A DNA stretch of 64,000 nucleotides. Source: Streptococcus didelphis DSM 15616 (GTDB lineage: Bacteria; Bacillota; Bacilli; Lactobacillales; Streptococcaceae). The position numbers and the translations under genes were made by a program. Positions 56,288-64,000 of the stretch are shown piece by piece (the stretch's first letter is position 1; every line of letters begins with the position of its first letter). Location: positions 124,001 to 188,000 of the forward strand of contig NZ_KB904189.1 in the NCBI RefSeq assembly GCF_000380005.1, given 5' to 3'. The notes beneath the pieces were generated by a model, which saw only the letters and a program-made list of their open reading frames with translations, searched no databases and was not told where the DNA came from.

Positions 56288-57001
56288 ATGAAAAAATATG
56301 AAAAAATCTTTAGGGACCTTGAAAAGAAAATTTCTAAAGAAGATTATAAAACTGGTGATTTCCTACCCACTGAAATGGAACTATGTAAAGAATACCAAGT
56401 TAGCCGTGACACCATTCGCAAGGCCTTAGACTTACTAACAAAGGCTGGACTTATCAAGAAAAAGCAAGGTCTCGGAAGTCAAGTTATCAAACACCAGCAG
56501 ATACTCTTTCCGGTTTCAGAATTAACCAGCTACCAAGAGTTAGTCACTTATTTTAATATGGATTCTAAAACCAATGTGATTGCTATTGATAAGCTCTTGG
56601 TTGATGAGACTATCGCCCAATTAACAAGCTTTCCTCTTAATACTATTGTCTGGCGCATTACTAGGCAAAGACTTGTTGATAGAATAGCCTCTGTACTTGA
56701 CATTGACTATCTGAGCAAAAAAATTGTTCCTAATATGAGTAGGGAAATTGCTGAAAAATCCTTATATGCTTATTTAGAGCAGGACTTAAAGCTAGAAATT
56801 GATTATGCCTTAAAAGAAATCACCATTGACCAGATTACTGATAAGGATAAAATCCTCCTAGACTTGGGCTCAGACCAACATGTTGTATCTGTCAAATCAA
56901 AAGTTTATCTCTCAAATAAGCAACAATTCCAATTTACAGAGAGCCGCCATAAACTTGAAAAATTTAAATTTGTAGATTTTGCACGTCGCCAAACAAAATA
57001 A
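56288..57001 (+). CDS. treR: Trehalose operon repressor, GntR family
   Basis: This 237-residue regulator has a GntR-type winged helix (GDFLPTEMELCKEYQVSRDTIRKALDLL is the DNA-binding helix region, residues about 22-50) and a UTRA effector domain that senses trehalose 6-phosphate. It is divergent from treP, typical of the system. The ribosome-binding site is weak. Confidence 0.92.
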   Translation: MKKYEKIFRDLEKKISKEDYKTGDFLPTEMELCKEYQVSRDTIRKALDLLTKAGLIKKKQGLGSQVIKHQQILFPVSELTSYQELVTYFNMDSKTNVIAIDKLLVDETIAQLTSFPLNTIVWRITRQRLVDRIASVLDIDYLSKKIVPNMSREIAEKSLYAYLEQDLKLEIDYALKEITIDQITDKDKILLDLGSDQHVVSVKSKVYLSNKQQFQFTESRHKLEKFKFVDFARRQTK

Positions 57002-57031
57002 AGCTTAGAAAGTCTCCTTTCTAAGCTTTTA
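56999..57031 (+). terminator. Terminator of treR
   Basis: AAAGCTTAGAAAG and CTTTCTAAGCTTT form a stem with a short loop, then TATAAT-rich tail. Confidence 0.8.
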
Positions 57032-57049
57032 TAATATGAATTAACTGAC

Positions 57050-57439
57050 TTATTTTATTTCTTTACCAGCATTGGCACCTGATTGTAAATTAAATATCTT
57101 TTCAATATGAATAATACCAACAGCCTTAGGAATTCCCATTTTCCCTTCTGCCCAAGCCTTAGCTTCTTCATACATAGGTCCTGTTTTTTGGAGTTCTGCT
57201 TTTCCAACAAAACGGTAGCCCTTAAGCTGTTCACGATCAACAAAAGCAACTTCTATTTTTCCGTTAGCTTCAATATTTTCTTGTGTCTGTCCACCGGTAT
57301 TTTCATTAAAAATTAAGGTTTCATCATCATAAAGCCTCATTGAACGTTTGGGACCAATATTAGGATTTCCTGAATGGTCAACAGTAGCCACCATAGCTAG
57401 TTGCTTCTCAATAAGTGATTTCATTTCTTCTGTTAACAT
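57050..57439 (-). CDS. Pyridoxamine-5'-phosphate-oxidase-like flavin-binding protein
   Basis: This 129-residue split-barrel protein resembles the PNPOx-like FMN-binding family (AMVATVDHSGNPNIGPKRSMRLYDDETLIFNENTGG-type N-terminus). Such small members often bind FMN or haem with unknown substrate. True PdxH is longer (about 200 residues). It lies just downstream of nrdE. Confidence 0.85.
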   Translation of the reverse strand: MLTEEMKSLIEKQLAMVATVDHSGNPNIGPKRSMRLYDDETLIFNENTGGQTQENIEANGKIEVAFVDREQLKGYRFVGKAELQKTGPMYEEAKAWAEGKMGIPKAVGIIHIEKIFNLQSGANAGKEIK

Positions 57440-57452
57440 AATTGTTTCCTCC

Positions 57453-59618
57453 TTAAATCATACAAGACTGACAGCTATCTAGGTCTTCTTGATATAAAAG
57501 CATTTCATCTTGATCATAAGTTTCACTGCCAGATAAAATTTCTTGACGCACACGAACATAATAAATAGAGGCGCACTTTTTCTTAAAGGCCTGAATATAA
57601 GCTCTATTTAAGTCCCGTGTAGTAGCTGACTCGGTCATAAAGAGTGTCATAGATATAGCTTGGTCAACATGCTTTTGAGCACTGGCTACAATATTAATAA
57701 TAGGATCAGGACCTAACTCATATGCCCCTTTAAGATAGTAATCATAGTTATCATTATCAATGTTATAAGCAGGGACATAGACACGGCCTAGAGAACCTTC
57801 TTTTCGAACCTCAACAGGTGACACCACAGGCTGTAAACTAGGTGTACACGACGAAAGATAAGAAATCGACCCTGTCGGAGCAACTGCCAGTAGATGTGAA
57901 TTAGCCAAACCATTTTCTCGAATCATTTCGACTAACTGCTTCCAGTCCTCTTGACTTGGTAAATAAAAATTATAGTGGGCTAAGAGTTCTTTTACCTTTT
58001 CTGTTTTTACCTCATGCTTAGCTTCAGTATATTTTTTAAAGTAAGAACCGTCAGCATAATCCGACTGGGCAAAACCAGCAAAGCTTCCCTGAGACTTAGC
58101 CAACTGACATGACGCTTTAAAGGCATGATAAGCCAAACTATAAAAGAAAGAGTCTGTAAAATCTAGGGCCTCTTTTGAATCATAAAAAATCTGATGAGTA
58201 GCCAAGAAACCATGCAAATTCATAGCTCCCAAACCAATAGCATGATTAGCATTATTGCCATATTCAACCGACGGAGCACAGCTTAAATCTGAACTACGCG
58301 ATACCCTATCCAAAGCTCTCACACTATGTTCCACTAATTTATCAAAATCTTTACCAGCCTCCATAGCCTTAGCAATATTGAGCGACCCCAGATTACATGA
58401 GATATCTTGACCTAATTCCGTAAAAGATAAGTCCTCTTTAAAATAACTCGGGGTACTAAATTGCGCAATTTCTGAACAAAGGTTAGACATAATAATCCTA
58501 CCCTGACGATGATGAGGGTTTTTATTATTAACCGTATCTTCAAAGAGCATATAAGGATAACCTGATTCAAATTGTAATTCAGCAACAGTTTGGAAAAATT
58601 GTCTCGCACTAATAAAGGTTTTCTTAACATTTGGATTAGCAAGTAAGTTGTCATACTCTTGACTAATGGAAATATCTGACATAGCCTTGCCATATTCGCG
58701 TTCAATATCATAAGGAGAAAAGAGGGCCATCTCCTTATTTTCCCTAGCCAACTCAAAAGTAATATCTGGAATGACTAAACCTAGAGCCAAAGACTTAATC
58801 CGTATCTTTTCATCTGCATTTTCACGCTTAGTATCTAAAAAAGTCATTACCTCTGGATGATGAGCATGAAGATAAACAGCACCCGCACCTTGTCTTTGCC
58901 CTAATTGATTAGCATAAGAAAAAGCATCCTCTAAAAGCTTCATGACAGGAACAATACCCGTCGCTTGGTTTTTGATTCCCTTAATTGGAGCACCAAACTC
59001 ACGTAGATTAGTCAATGCTAGGGCAAGGCCGCCGCCACGTTTTGACAACTGTAAGCTAGTGCTTATCCCCCGGGAAATTGATTCCATATTATCTTCTACA
59101 CGTAATAAATAGCAAGAAATATATTCCCCACGACGTGCCTTCCCAGCATTTAAAAAAGTAGGCGTTGCCGGCTGAAAACGTTGGTTTAGCATATCATCAA
59201 GCAAAGCCATGGCTAAATCCTCATCACCAGCTGCTAAAAAGAGAGCATTCATAACCACCCTATCCTCAAAATGTTCTAGGATTTTTTCATGGTCATCTGT
59301 TTTGAGAGCATAAGCATTATAAAATTTCAAAGCTCCCATAAAGCTCTGAAAAGGCTTTTTATCCCTTGCTGCCTTAGCAAAAATATTACTAATAAACTCT
59401 AAATCATAAGCCTCTAATAGCTTAGAATCATAGTAATTTTCTCTGACCAAGTAATCCAATTTTTCCTTTAGGGAATTAAAATTTAAGGTATTAGGATAAA
59501 TTTCTTCCTCCAAATAAGCTGAAATTGCTTGTTTATCAGCATCAAAGTGATATTTACCATTATCATCCTTAAAACGTGTTAAAGCGTTATAGGAACGATA
59601 GTTCTTTTTTTGTGTCAT
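57453..59618 (-). CDS. nrdE: Class Ib ribonucleotide reductase, alpha subunit NrdE
   Basis: This 721-residue subunit reduces ribonucleoside diphosphates. Active-site residues are visible: CNLGS... around SCNLGSLNIAKAM (radical-relay region), and the C-terminal pair CQSC in DLDSCQSCMI for re-reduction by NrdH. The catalytic Cys appears in LCSEI and near FLATHQ. ATP-cone domain is absent, as in class Ib. The ATG at 59618 sits behind AAGGA and shares a base with the nrdI stop; the upstream frame is unlikely. No nrdH is seen nearby. Confidence 0.95.
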   Translation of the reverse strand: MTQKKNYRSYNALTRFKDDNGKYHFDADKQAISAYLEEEIYPNTLNFNSLKEKLDYLVRENYYDSKLLEAYDLEFISNIFAKAARDKKPFQSFMGALKFYNAYALKTDDHEKILEHFEDRVVMNALFLAAGDEDLAMALLDDMLNQRFQPATPTFLNAGKARRGEYISCYLLRVEDNMESISRGISTSLQLSKRGGGLALALTNLREFGAPIKGIKNQATGIVPVMKLLEDAFSYANQLGQRQGAGAVYLHAHHPEVMTFLDTKRENADEKIRIKSLALGLVIPDITFELARENKEMALFSPYDIEREYGKAMSDISISQEYDNLLANPNVKKTFISARQFFQTVAELQFESGYPYMLFEDTVNNKNPHHRQGRIIMSNLCSEIAQFSTPSYFKEDLSFTELGQDISCNLGSLNIAKAMEAGKDFDKLVEHSVRALDRVSRSSDLSCAPSVEYGNNANHAIGLGAMNLHGFLATHQIFYDSKEALDFTDSFFYSLAYHAFKASCQLAKSQGSFAGFAQSDYADGSYFKKYTEAKHEVKTEKVKELLAHYNFYLPSQEDWKQLVEMIRENGLANSHLLAVAPTGSISYLSSCTPSLQPVVSPVEVRKEGSLGRVYVPAYNIDNDNYDYYLKGAYELGPDPIINIVASAQKHVDQAISMTLFMTESATTRDLNRAYIQAFKKKCASIYYVRVRQEILSGSETYDQDEMLLYQEDLDSCQSCMI

Positions 59619-60049
59619 TAATCCTTCCTTTCTTCGGGGCAAATTAAAAATTCTTTAACCCGTTTGACATCTTCTTTTGTCCCTAACAATTCAAACTGAT
59701 GCAGCATAGGCACACCTAATTTTTCTGCAATAATAGGGCCTGCAAGAGCATAGGTATCTCCAAAATTTGTATTTCCTGTCCCAATAACCCCACAACAGAA
59801 CTTTCTATTGTCTGGATCATTTAAGAACTGAATGACTTGCTTTGGGACAGCACCTTGTCGCTTACCACCACCACCTGCATAAGTAGGTACAATTAAGATA
59901 TAAGCTTCCTTTGCCTTAATACTTGTTCCATCCATAGGGATACGCTGACTAGAGCAAGCTAATTTTTCAACAAAACGATGGGTATTATTAGATTTAGACG
60001 AAAAATAAACCACACAGCGACACATCGCTTTAAAATTCCCAGTCTTCAT
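59618..60049 (-). CDS. nrdI: NrdI flavodoxin-like maturase for class Ib ribonucleotide reductase
   Basis: This 143-residue flavodoxin-like protein supplies oxidant to assemble the Mn(III)2-tyrosyl radical cofactor of NrdF. VVYFSSKSNNTHRFVEKL near the N-terminus binds FMN phosphate, and VPTYAGGGGKRQGAVP and GTGNTNFGD are other signatures. The ATG at 60049 has GGAGG nine bases away and overlaps nrdF by 20 bases. A shorter start at 60025 is closer to the usual length but lacks a ribosome site. It lies between nrdF and nrdE. Confidence 0.92.
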   Translation of the reverse strand: MKTGNFKAMCRCVVYFSSKSNNTHRFVEKLACSSQRIPMDGTSIKAKEAYILIVPTYAGGGGKRQGAVPKQVIQFLNDPDNRKFCCGVIGTGNTNFGDTYALAGPIIAEKLGVPMLHQFELLGTKEDVKRVKEFLICPEERKD

Positions 60050-61043
60050 CCTCAGTTTCCTCCCTTATTCCCATCACATAGGATGAACCATTGCCAGAAA
60101 AGAAATCATGATTTTCATCTGCACGTGCTGACAATTGCGCAAAAATTTCTGGAGAAACACGTGTTTCTTCTTCAGTAAAGGGTGAATCATAACCAAGATT
60201 TTGTAAAAATTTTCCAGCATTGTAAAGACTAAAACAAATAGCCTCCTCAGCAAGATCAAAACCTTCATAAAGTTCATAGAGATATTCTTTTTCTAACTCA
60301 ATGAGGTCATACAACAAGTCAAAAACAAAAGTCTTCATCTGCTCCTGTTTTTCAGGACTTAGCTGGGCTAACTTTTGCTGATACTTATAACCACTATAGT
60401 AATTATGGATAACCTTATCGCGTAAGATTAACCTAATAATATCTGATGTATTAGGCAATAAACCTCTAGCAGCAAGGTAAAATGGTAAATAAAAACCACC
60501 ATACAGTAGAAAACCTGGCATCATAGCAGCTGCTATCTTTGATTTTAAAGGATCATCCCCTTGATAATATGGAATAAGCTTTTCTGCCCTAGCCTGTAAA
60601 CTAGGTGTAGATATTACCCACTCATGAGCTTCTTCAATCTGTTGACTATTACATAAAGTCGAAAAGATACTGCCATAAGATCTGGCATGAACAGCTACCA
60701 TGAAGGCAAAGTTAGTATAGATAACCTGTTCATGATCTGTTTGAGAATGTTGTATCTGAGCTACATCCCCAACAGTTGCTTGAACAGTATCTAAGAGAGT
60801 TAAACCTGTAAAGGTCCTTGTTATTAATGCTTGCCACTTATCATCCAGACTTTTCCAAGAGGCCAAATCATTTGATAAGGCAATCTTCTCAGGTAACCAA
60901 AAATTCTGGGTCACTCTATTCCATACTTCTAAATCTTTTTCATCATTTAATTTGTTCCAGTTCACAGAACGCATGGGAAGGGCTTGACCAGTTAAAGCAA
61001 AGTCTAAAGGTGACTGAGACCTATCATAATATTGTGATGACAT
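60030..61043 (-). CDS. nrdF: Class Ib ribonucleotide reductase, beta subunit NrdF
   Basis: This 337-residue subunit holds the di-metal centre and tyrosyl radical. Metal ligands appear in the pattern E/D-x-x-H as in LEKEYLYELYEG and VIHNYYSGYKYQ. The radical Tyr lies in HARSYGSIFST. The ATG at 61043 with GGAG upstream is chosen. It is first of nrdFIE. The EDEDWEF ending matches the C-terminal peptide that docks to NrdE. Confidence 0.95.
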   Translation of the reverse strand: MSSQYYDRSQSPLDFALTGQALPMRSVNWNKLNDEKDLEVWNRVTQNFWLPEKIALSNDLASWKSLDDKWQALITRTFTGLTLLDTVQATVGDVAQIQHSQTDHEQVIYTNFAFMVAVHARSYGSIFSTLCNSQQIEEAHEWVISTPSLQARAEKLIPYYQGDDPLKSKIAAAMMPGFLLYGGFYLPFYLAARGLLPNTSDIIRLILRDKVIHNYYSGYKYQQKLAQLSPEKQEQMKTFVFDLLYDLIELEKEYLYELYEGFDLAEEAICFSLYNAGKFLQNLGYDSPFTEEETRVSPEIFAQLSARADENHDFFSGNGSSYVMGIREETEDEDWEF

Positions 61044-61113
61044 TTTCACTCCTCTAATAATAAGATGCTAAGCATCTATTTGAATTTTTGACCAATAAAA
61101 AAACAATCCAAGC

Positions 61114-61140
61114 AAGAACTGATGTCAAGCACCAGCTCTT
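61114..61140 (-). terminator. Leader hairpin upstream of nrdF
   Basis: AAGAACTGATG and CACCAGCTCTT pair over TCAAG; a seven-base T-run on the minus strand follows 10 bases later at 61097-61103. The gap makes a normal terminator doubtful; an attenuator is possible. Confidence 0.35.
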
Positions 61141-61268
61141 CTTGAAAAGTATTTTTATAATGTTATTCTTGACACAAAAAGAAGTCTTTCTCTGCCAACT
61201 GTGTTATTGTAAGCAAGCTTACTTTCTCCGTGATTCTGTTCTTCTTAAACAGGCTTGAATAAATATTA

Positions 61269-61316
61269 ACACAAAATGTAGTGGTATTCAATTATTTTTG
61301 GCACAAAATATAGTGT
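61269..61316 (-). promoter_or_regulatory. Paired NrdR boxes
   Basis: ACACAAAATGTAGTGG (61269-61284) and GCACAAAATATAGTGT (61301-61316) fit the NrdR box consensus, with centres 32 bases apart, the three-turn spacing expected for NrdR. Confidence 0.9.
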
Positions 61317-61567
61317 TTAAACTAATTGTAAAGAAAGTAAAAATTAAAAAATTAAGCGTACTTAATTTTTTACGATTATAAAAGCTTTCATAACAGGCTT
61401 CTTTTACAATTTCTAAAAGAGAAGATCTTTACTCTTTCAGTAAATTAGGCTACAAGTTATTTAAAACTCATCTAAAAACAAATTTTCTAAAAATTAAGAA
61501 ACACTCTACTAGCAAATAGCTACCTAAACTTATATAATAAATTAATTAATACTAATTGGAGATAAAT

Positions 61568-62428
61568 ATGATCTATGATTACAACTCAGAAATAAGATTA
61601 GGGAAGGTTTCCCTCTATGTTAATCACCTACAAACCATGACTGAATTTTACACAAATATTATTGGATTCAGTATTTTAAGCCAAGATAGTCAAAAAACGG
61701 AACTAACCATTGATGGCAAAGATGTCTTGCTGGAATTATTACAAACTGAGCAAGCCAAGGAAAAGACCTATGGTTTATACCATACTGCTATTCTAGTTCC
61801 CGATAAGAATTATCTGGGCTTAGCCCTTGAACACCTCCTTCGTTCTCAAACCCAAGTAGAAGGTGCGGCAGACCATGGTTACAGTGAAGCTATTTACCTC
61901 AGCGACCCTGAAGGAAATGGCATCGAAATTTACTATGATAAAGACACAAGCTTCTGGGATATCCGTCCAGATGGACAAATTATTGGTGTAACAGACCCAA
62001 TGGATGCAAAAAGCATGCTGGATAACCTAACTAGCATTCCAGAAACCTTTAAACTTGCCCAAGGAACAAAAATTGGCCATGTTCACCTTAGTGTAAAAGA
62101 TGCCCTAGCCTCCTCCAAACTTTATCAAAAAGTTTTTTCAATGCGAAATAAAATGACCATTTCAACTGCTAGTTGGATTTCTTCTGGCGATTATCACCAT
62201 CACTTGGCCTTTAACAATTGGGATGGCCCTCGTTTAGCAAAACATGAACAAGGCATCCCTGGACTCAATTATATTACAATTGAATATTCTAATCCGTCTG
62301 CCTTTACTAGTAGCTTAAAAAATGCCAGCGACAATGGGATGACCCTGCTTGATCATCAAGATAAGAGTTTTACTGTACTTGATAATGATGGTATTCAGAC
62401 TAAAGTGATTCTTACGAAAAGTAACTAG
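61568..62428 (+). CDS. Glyoxalase/VOC-family dioxygenase-like protein
   Basis: This 286-residue protein contains two VOC (glyoxalase/extradiol dioxygenase) modules. GKVSLYVNHLQTMTEFYTNIIGF, LYHTAILVPD and SDPEGNGIEIYYDK form the first, and KIGHVHLSVKDALASSKLYQKV and HHLAFNNWDG the second. Metal ligands (His/Glu) are present, as in catechol-2,3-dioxygenase-like proteins of Bacillus. Substrate is unknown. GGAG upstream of 61568 fixes the start. Confidence 0.85.
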   Translation: MIYDYNSEIRLGKVSLYVNHLQTMTEFYTNIIGFSILSQDSQKTELTIDGKDVLLELLQTEQAKEKTYGLYHTAILVPDKNYLGLALEHLLRSQTQVEGAADHGYSEAIYLSDPEGNGIEIYYDKDTSFWDIRPDGQIIGVTDPMDAKSMLDNLTSIPETFKLAQGTKIGHVHLSVKDALASSKLYQKVFSMRNKMTISTASWISSGDYHHHLAFNNWDGPRLAKHEQGIPGLNYITIEYSNPSAFTSSLKNASDNGMTLLDHQDKSFTVLDNDGIQTKVILTKSN

Positions 62429-62470
62429 CCTTTCCTTGACAGGAAGGCTTTTACTTTCTACAATATCTAT

Positions 62471-63202
62471 ATGTTAACTTTTTTAATTCCAACAGCAAAG
62501 GAAATGAAGCTTCCAGATAGTTCATTTCCCGCTCAATTTCCCCCAAACAGTCAACCTATACTTGACGAATTAGCTAAACTTTCTGAAGAGCAGCTAACTT
62601 ATGCCTACAAAATTAATACAAAAGCCAGTCAAAAAGAAGCTGAAAGAATCCAAGCTATTTACCAAAAAAAGGCTAAAACCTATCCTGCTTATTTACTCTT
62701 TAATGGCCTCATGTATCGTAACATTAAAAGAAATCACCTTAGTGCTCAAGAAGAACACTATCTCTTAAAGCATGTCTATATTACTTCTTCCTTATACGGT
62801 ATTATACCGATGGACTATCCCATTTCTGAACATCGCCTTGATTTTCAGACAAAAGTCAAAATAAGAGGCAAATCTTTAAAAAATTTCTGGCGCCCCCATT
62901 ATGATGCCTTTATTAAAAAAGACATGACAATTATCTCACTTCTATCCAGTGAATTTGAAGATGTTTTCTCTAAGGATAGGAAAAAATTGTGGATAAGTAT
63001 CACCTTTCTAGAGGAAAAAGATGGTCAGCTCAAAGGGCATTCAACAATTTCTAAAAAAGCCAGAGGCTACTTTTTAAGTGCCTGTATGGAAAGGAATTGC
63101 CAGACTCTCAAAGAACTCACAAAGCTTGATTTTAAAGGCTTTTCCTACTGCCAAAAACTCTCAAGTAAAGAGAAATATGTCTATATAAAAAAAGAGGTCT
63201 AG
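62471..63202 (+). CDS. yaaA: Peroxide stress protein YaaA
   Basis: This 243-residue protein belongs to the YaaA (UPF0246) family, which in E. coli limits free iron and DNA damage during peroxide stress. It begins [14 protein letters not shown] and has [11 protein letters not shown] and [11 protein letters not shown], recognised from the family. It may be cotranscribed with the glyoxalase gene, 42 bases upstream. Confidence 0.85.
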   Translation: MLTFLIPTAKEMKLPDSSFPAQFPPNSQPILDELAKLSEEQLTYAYKINTKASQKEAERIQAIYQKKAKTYPAYLLFNGLMYRNIKRNHLSAQEEHYLLKHVYITSSLYGIIPMDYPISEHRLDFQTKVKIRGKSLKNFWRPHYDAFIKKDMTIISLLSSEFEDVFSKDRKKLWISITFLEEKDGQLKGHSTISKKARGYFLSACMERNCQTLKELTKLDFKGFSYCQKLSSKEKYVYIKKEV

Positions 63203-63214
63203 AGCCTCTTTTTC
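63187..63214 (+). terminator. Terminator of yaaA
   Basis: AAAAAGAGGT and AGCCTCTTTTT, with four bases between, overlap the end of yaaA and finish in a T-run. Confidence 0.75.
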
Positions 63215-63219
63215 TTATT

Positions 63220-63259
63220 CTATCCACACATTTAAAACTTATACACAATCTGTGGATAA
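63220..63259. promoter_or_regulatory. Cluster of DnaA-box-like sites
   Basis: CTATCCACA (63220-63228), TTATACACA (63239-63247) and TGTGGATAA (63251-63259, the reverse complement of the perfect box TTATCCACA) lie within 40 bases between yaaA and nrdG. One is perfect, one matches the relaxed TTWTNCACA and one has a single mismatch. Confidence 0.65.
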
Positions 63260-63316
63260 GTTTGAGGATAAGAGGAGGAAAAGTCCTTCTATCCTTGTCA
63301 TAAAAGCTTTTTAAGT

Positions 63317-63931
63317 CTAGGTCAGTTTATTACGGTTAACCTGTTCAAATGTCTGATCACCATCATTTAGCTTATCCCAAATAATAACCTTACCAGCTTG
63401 CAAAGACTTTTGCACATCAATAATTCTTTGATTAGATGAGCCTCTAAACTGAAGCATGAGATTTTTTTTACTAATATCAAAACGACCATCCACTAAAATA
63501 TCAATTAGAGCTAGCATCTCTAATTTGTCTTCTGATTCAAGCATCATTTCTTCCCAAGTATAGCCTGTCCATGACCAAATATCTTTTTGAGGCAGTTCTT
63601 TCCTTATTCTCTTAATTAAAGGAATCAAAATACCTGTATTTAAAAAGGGTTCTCCACCAAGTAAGGTTAACCCTTGGACATAGGGTTTAGCTAAATCAGA
63701 CATGATTTGCTCTTCTAAGTCTTGAGTATAGGGGATACCCGCTTTAAAAGACCAGGTGGCAGCATTATAGCAACCTTTGCAGTGAAACATACAACCTGAT
63801 ACATACAGAGAATTTCTAACTCCTTCCCCATCAACAAAATTAAAGGCCTTGTAGTCGATAATCCTACCTTGACTCAATTCCTCTGATTTCCATTCTTTAG
63901 GTTTGGGAGAATTCCAACATTTTTCTTCCAT
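63317..63931 (-). CDS. nrdG: Anaerobic ribonucleotide reductase activating enzyme NrdG
   Basis: This 204-residue radical-SAM enzyme makes the glycyl radical on NrdD. The CxxxCxxC cluster motif is in VSGCMFHCKGCYN, and LLGGEPFLN is the glycine-rich SAM-binding segment. Its partner nrdD is not in the window and probably lies beyond 64000. Start at 63931. Confidence 0.95.
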   Translation of the reverse strand: MEEKCWNSPKPKEWKSEELSQGRIIDYKAFNFVDGEGVRNSLYVSGCMFHCKGCYNAATWSFKAGIPYTQDLEEQIMSDLAKPYVQGLTLLGGEPFLNTGILIPLIKRIRKELPQKDIWSWTGYTWEEMMLESEDKLEMLALIDILVDGRFDISKKNLMLQFRGSSNQRIIDVQKSLQAGKVIIWDKLNDGDQTFEQVNRNKLT

Positions 63932-63950
63932 TCTAGTCTATAACCTTTCT

Positions 63951-64000
63951 TTACCTAATAAAATAGCGTTCTGTTTCTCCTTGAATATCTTCTAATATCC
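63951..64000 (-). CDS. 3' end of an adjacent gene, possibly an acetyltransferase (cut by window edge)
   Basis: The last 16 codons before a TAA at 63951 read ILEDIQGETERYFIR. They lie 20 bases upstream of nrdG on the same strand. In S. pyogenes a GNAT acetyltransferase precedes nrdG as I recall, so this could be its C-terminus, but the fragment is too short to decide. Confidence 0.35.
   Translation of the reverse strand, partial: ILEDIQGETERYFIR

Larger units (their letters stand above)
61044..61567. promoter_or_regulatory. nrdF upstream region and divergent gene promoter
   Basis: This 524-base gap holds paired NrdR boxes (61269-61316), a leader hairpin (61114-61140), and otherwise AT-rich sequence. 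A TATAATAA close to 61533 is a possible -10 for the glyoxalase gene. No coding region is seen. Confidence 0.7.

Noticed and set aside
58412..58756. Minus-strand frame of 114 codons inside nrdE
   Set aside because: It is an alternative frame of a well-supported gene.

Overview
The window is a low-GC Gram-positive chromosome segment from a pyogenic-group Streptococcus. Supporting marks are a C5a-peptidase-like LPxTG subtilase, the nusG/secE/rpmG/pbp2A block, ctsR-clpC, groESL, rpsB-tsf-pepO and the tre and nrdFIE clusters, all in arrangements familiar from Streptococcus pyogenes relatives. It also carries a complete haem catalase gene (katA, 34228-35937). Streptococci are normally catalase-negative. 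The described exception I know in the pyogenic group is Streptococcus didelphis from opossums, so that species or a close relative is my best guess. This is an inference, not a measurement.

Layout. 1-5118 (minus strand): the start of a LacI-type regulator at the edge, then the ula L-ascorbate operon (ulaF, ulaE, ulaD, EIIA, EIIB, EIIC). 5548-9081: a surface C5a-peptidase-family protease. 9342-14444: a CPBP membrane protease, then an RpiR-type regulator divergent from a glucose/maltose-type PTS operon (EIICB, HAD phosphatase, EIIA). 14529-24003 (minus): leuS, a class II Fic protein, an unidentified 450-residue secreted protein, nusG, secE, rpmG, pbp2A and a RidA protein. 24210-28718: a small protein, a pseudouridine synthase, a TcaA-like membrane protein and a secreted C69 peptidase. 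28881-33902 (minus): groEL, groES, clpC and ctsR with HrcA and CtsR operators. 34228-42198: katA, cold-shock protein, a Na+/H+ antiporter, tRNA-Cys and ahpCF. 42480-46431: rpsB, tsf, pepO. 46678-52160 (minus): a split transketolase with an ascorbate-type PTS and a PRD regulator. 52336-57001: trehalose operon and treR. 57050-64000: PNPOx-like protein, class Ib ribonucleotide reductase nrdFIE with paired NrdR boxes, a glyoxalase-fold protein, yaaA, a small DnaA-box cluster, and nrdG.

How the genes fit together. The accessory content is mostly sugar uptake: four PTS systems, three of them with cre-like sites. Peroxide defence includes catalase, AhpCF and YaaA. Host interaction is represented by the C5a peptidase family protein, PepO and the unidentified secreted protein. 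Housekeeping genes make up the rest. I see no prophage, insertion sequence, CRISPR array or rRNA operon. The points most worth following up are katA with its cre-overlapped promoter and C-terminal extension, the 450-residue secreted protein and Fic gene at what looks like the nga-ifs-slo position of S. pyogenes, the duplicated acidic repeats at the protease N-terminus, the consensus promoter plus terminator-like leader in front of nusG, the DnaA boxes next to nrdG, and the transketolase-PTS operon whose only EIIA is fused to its regulator.
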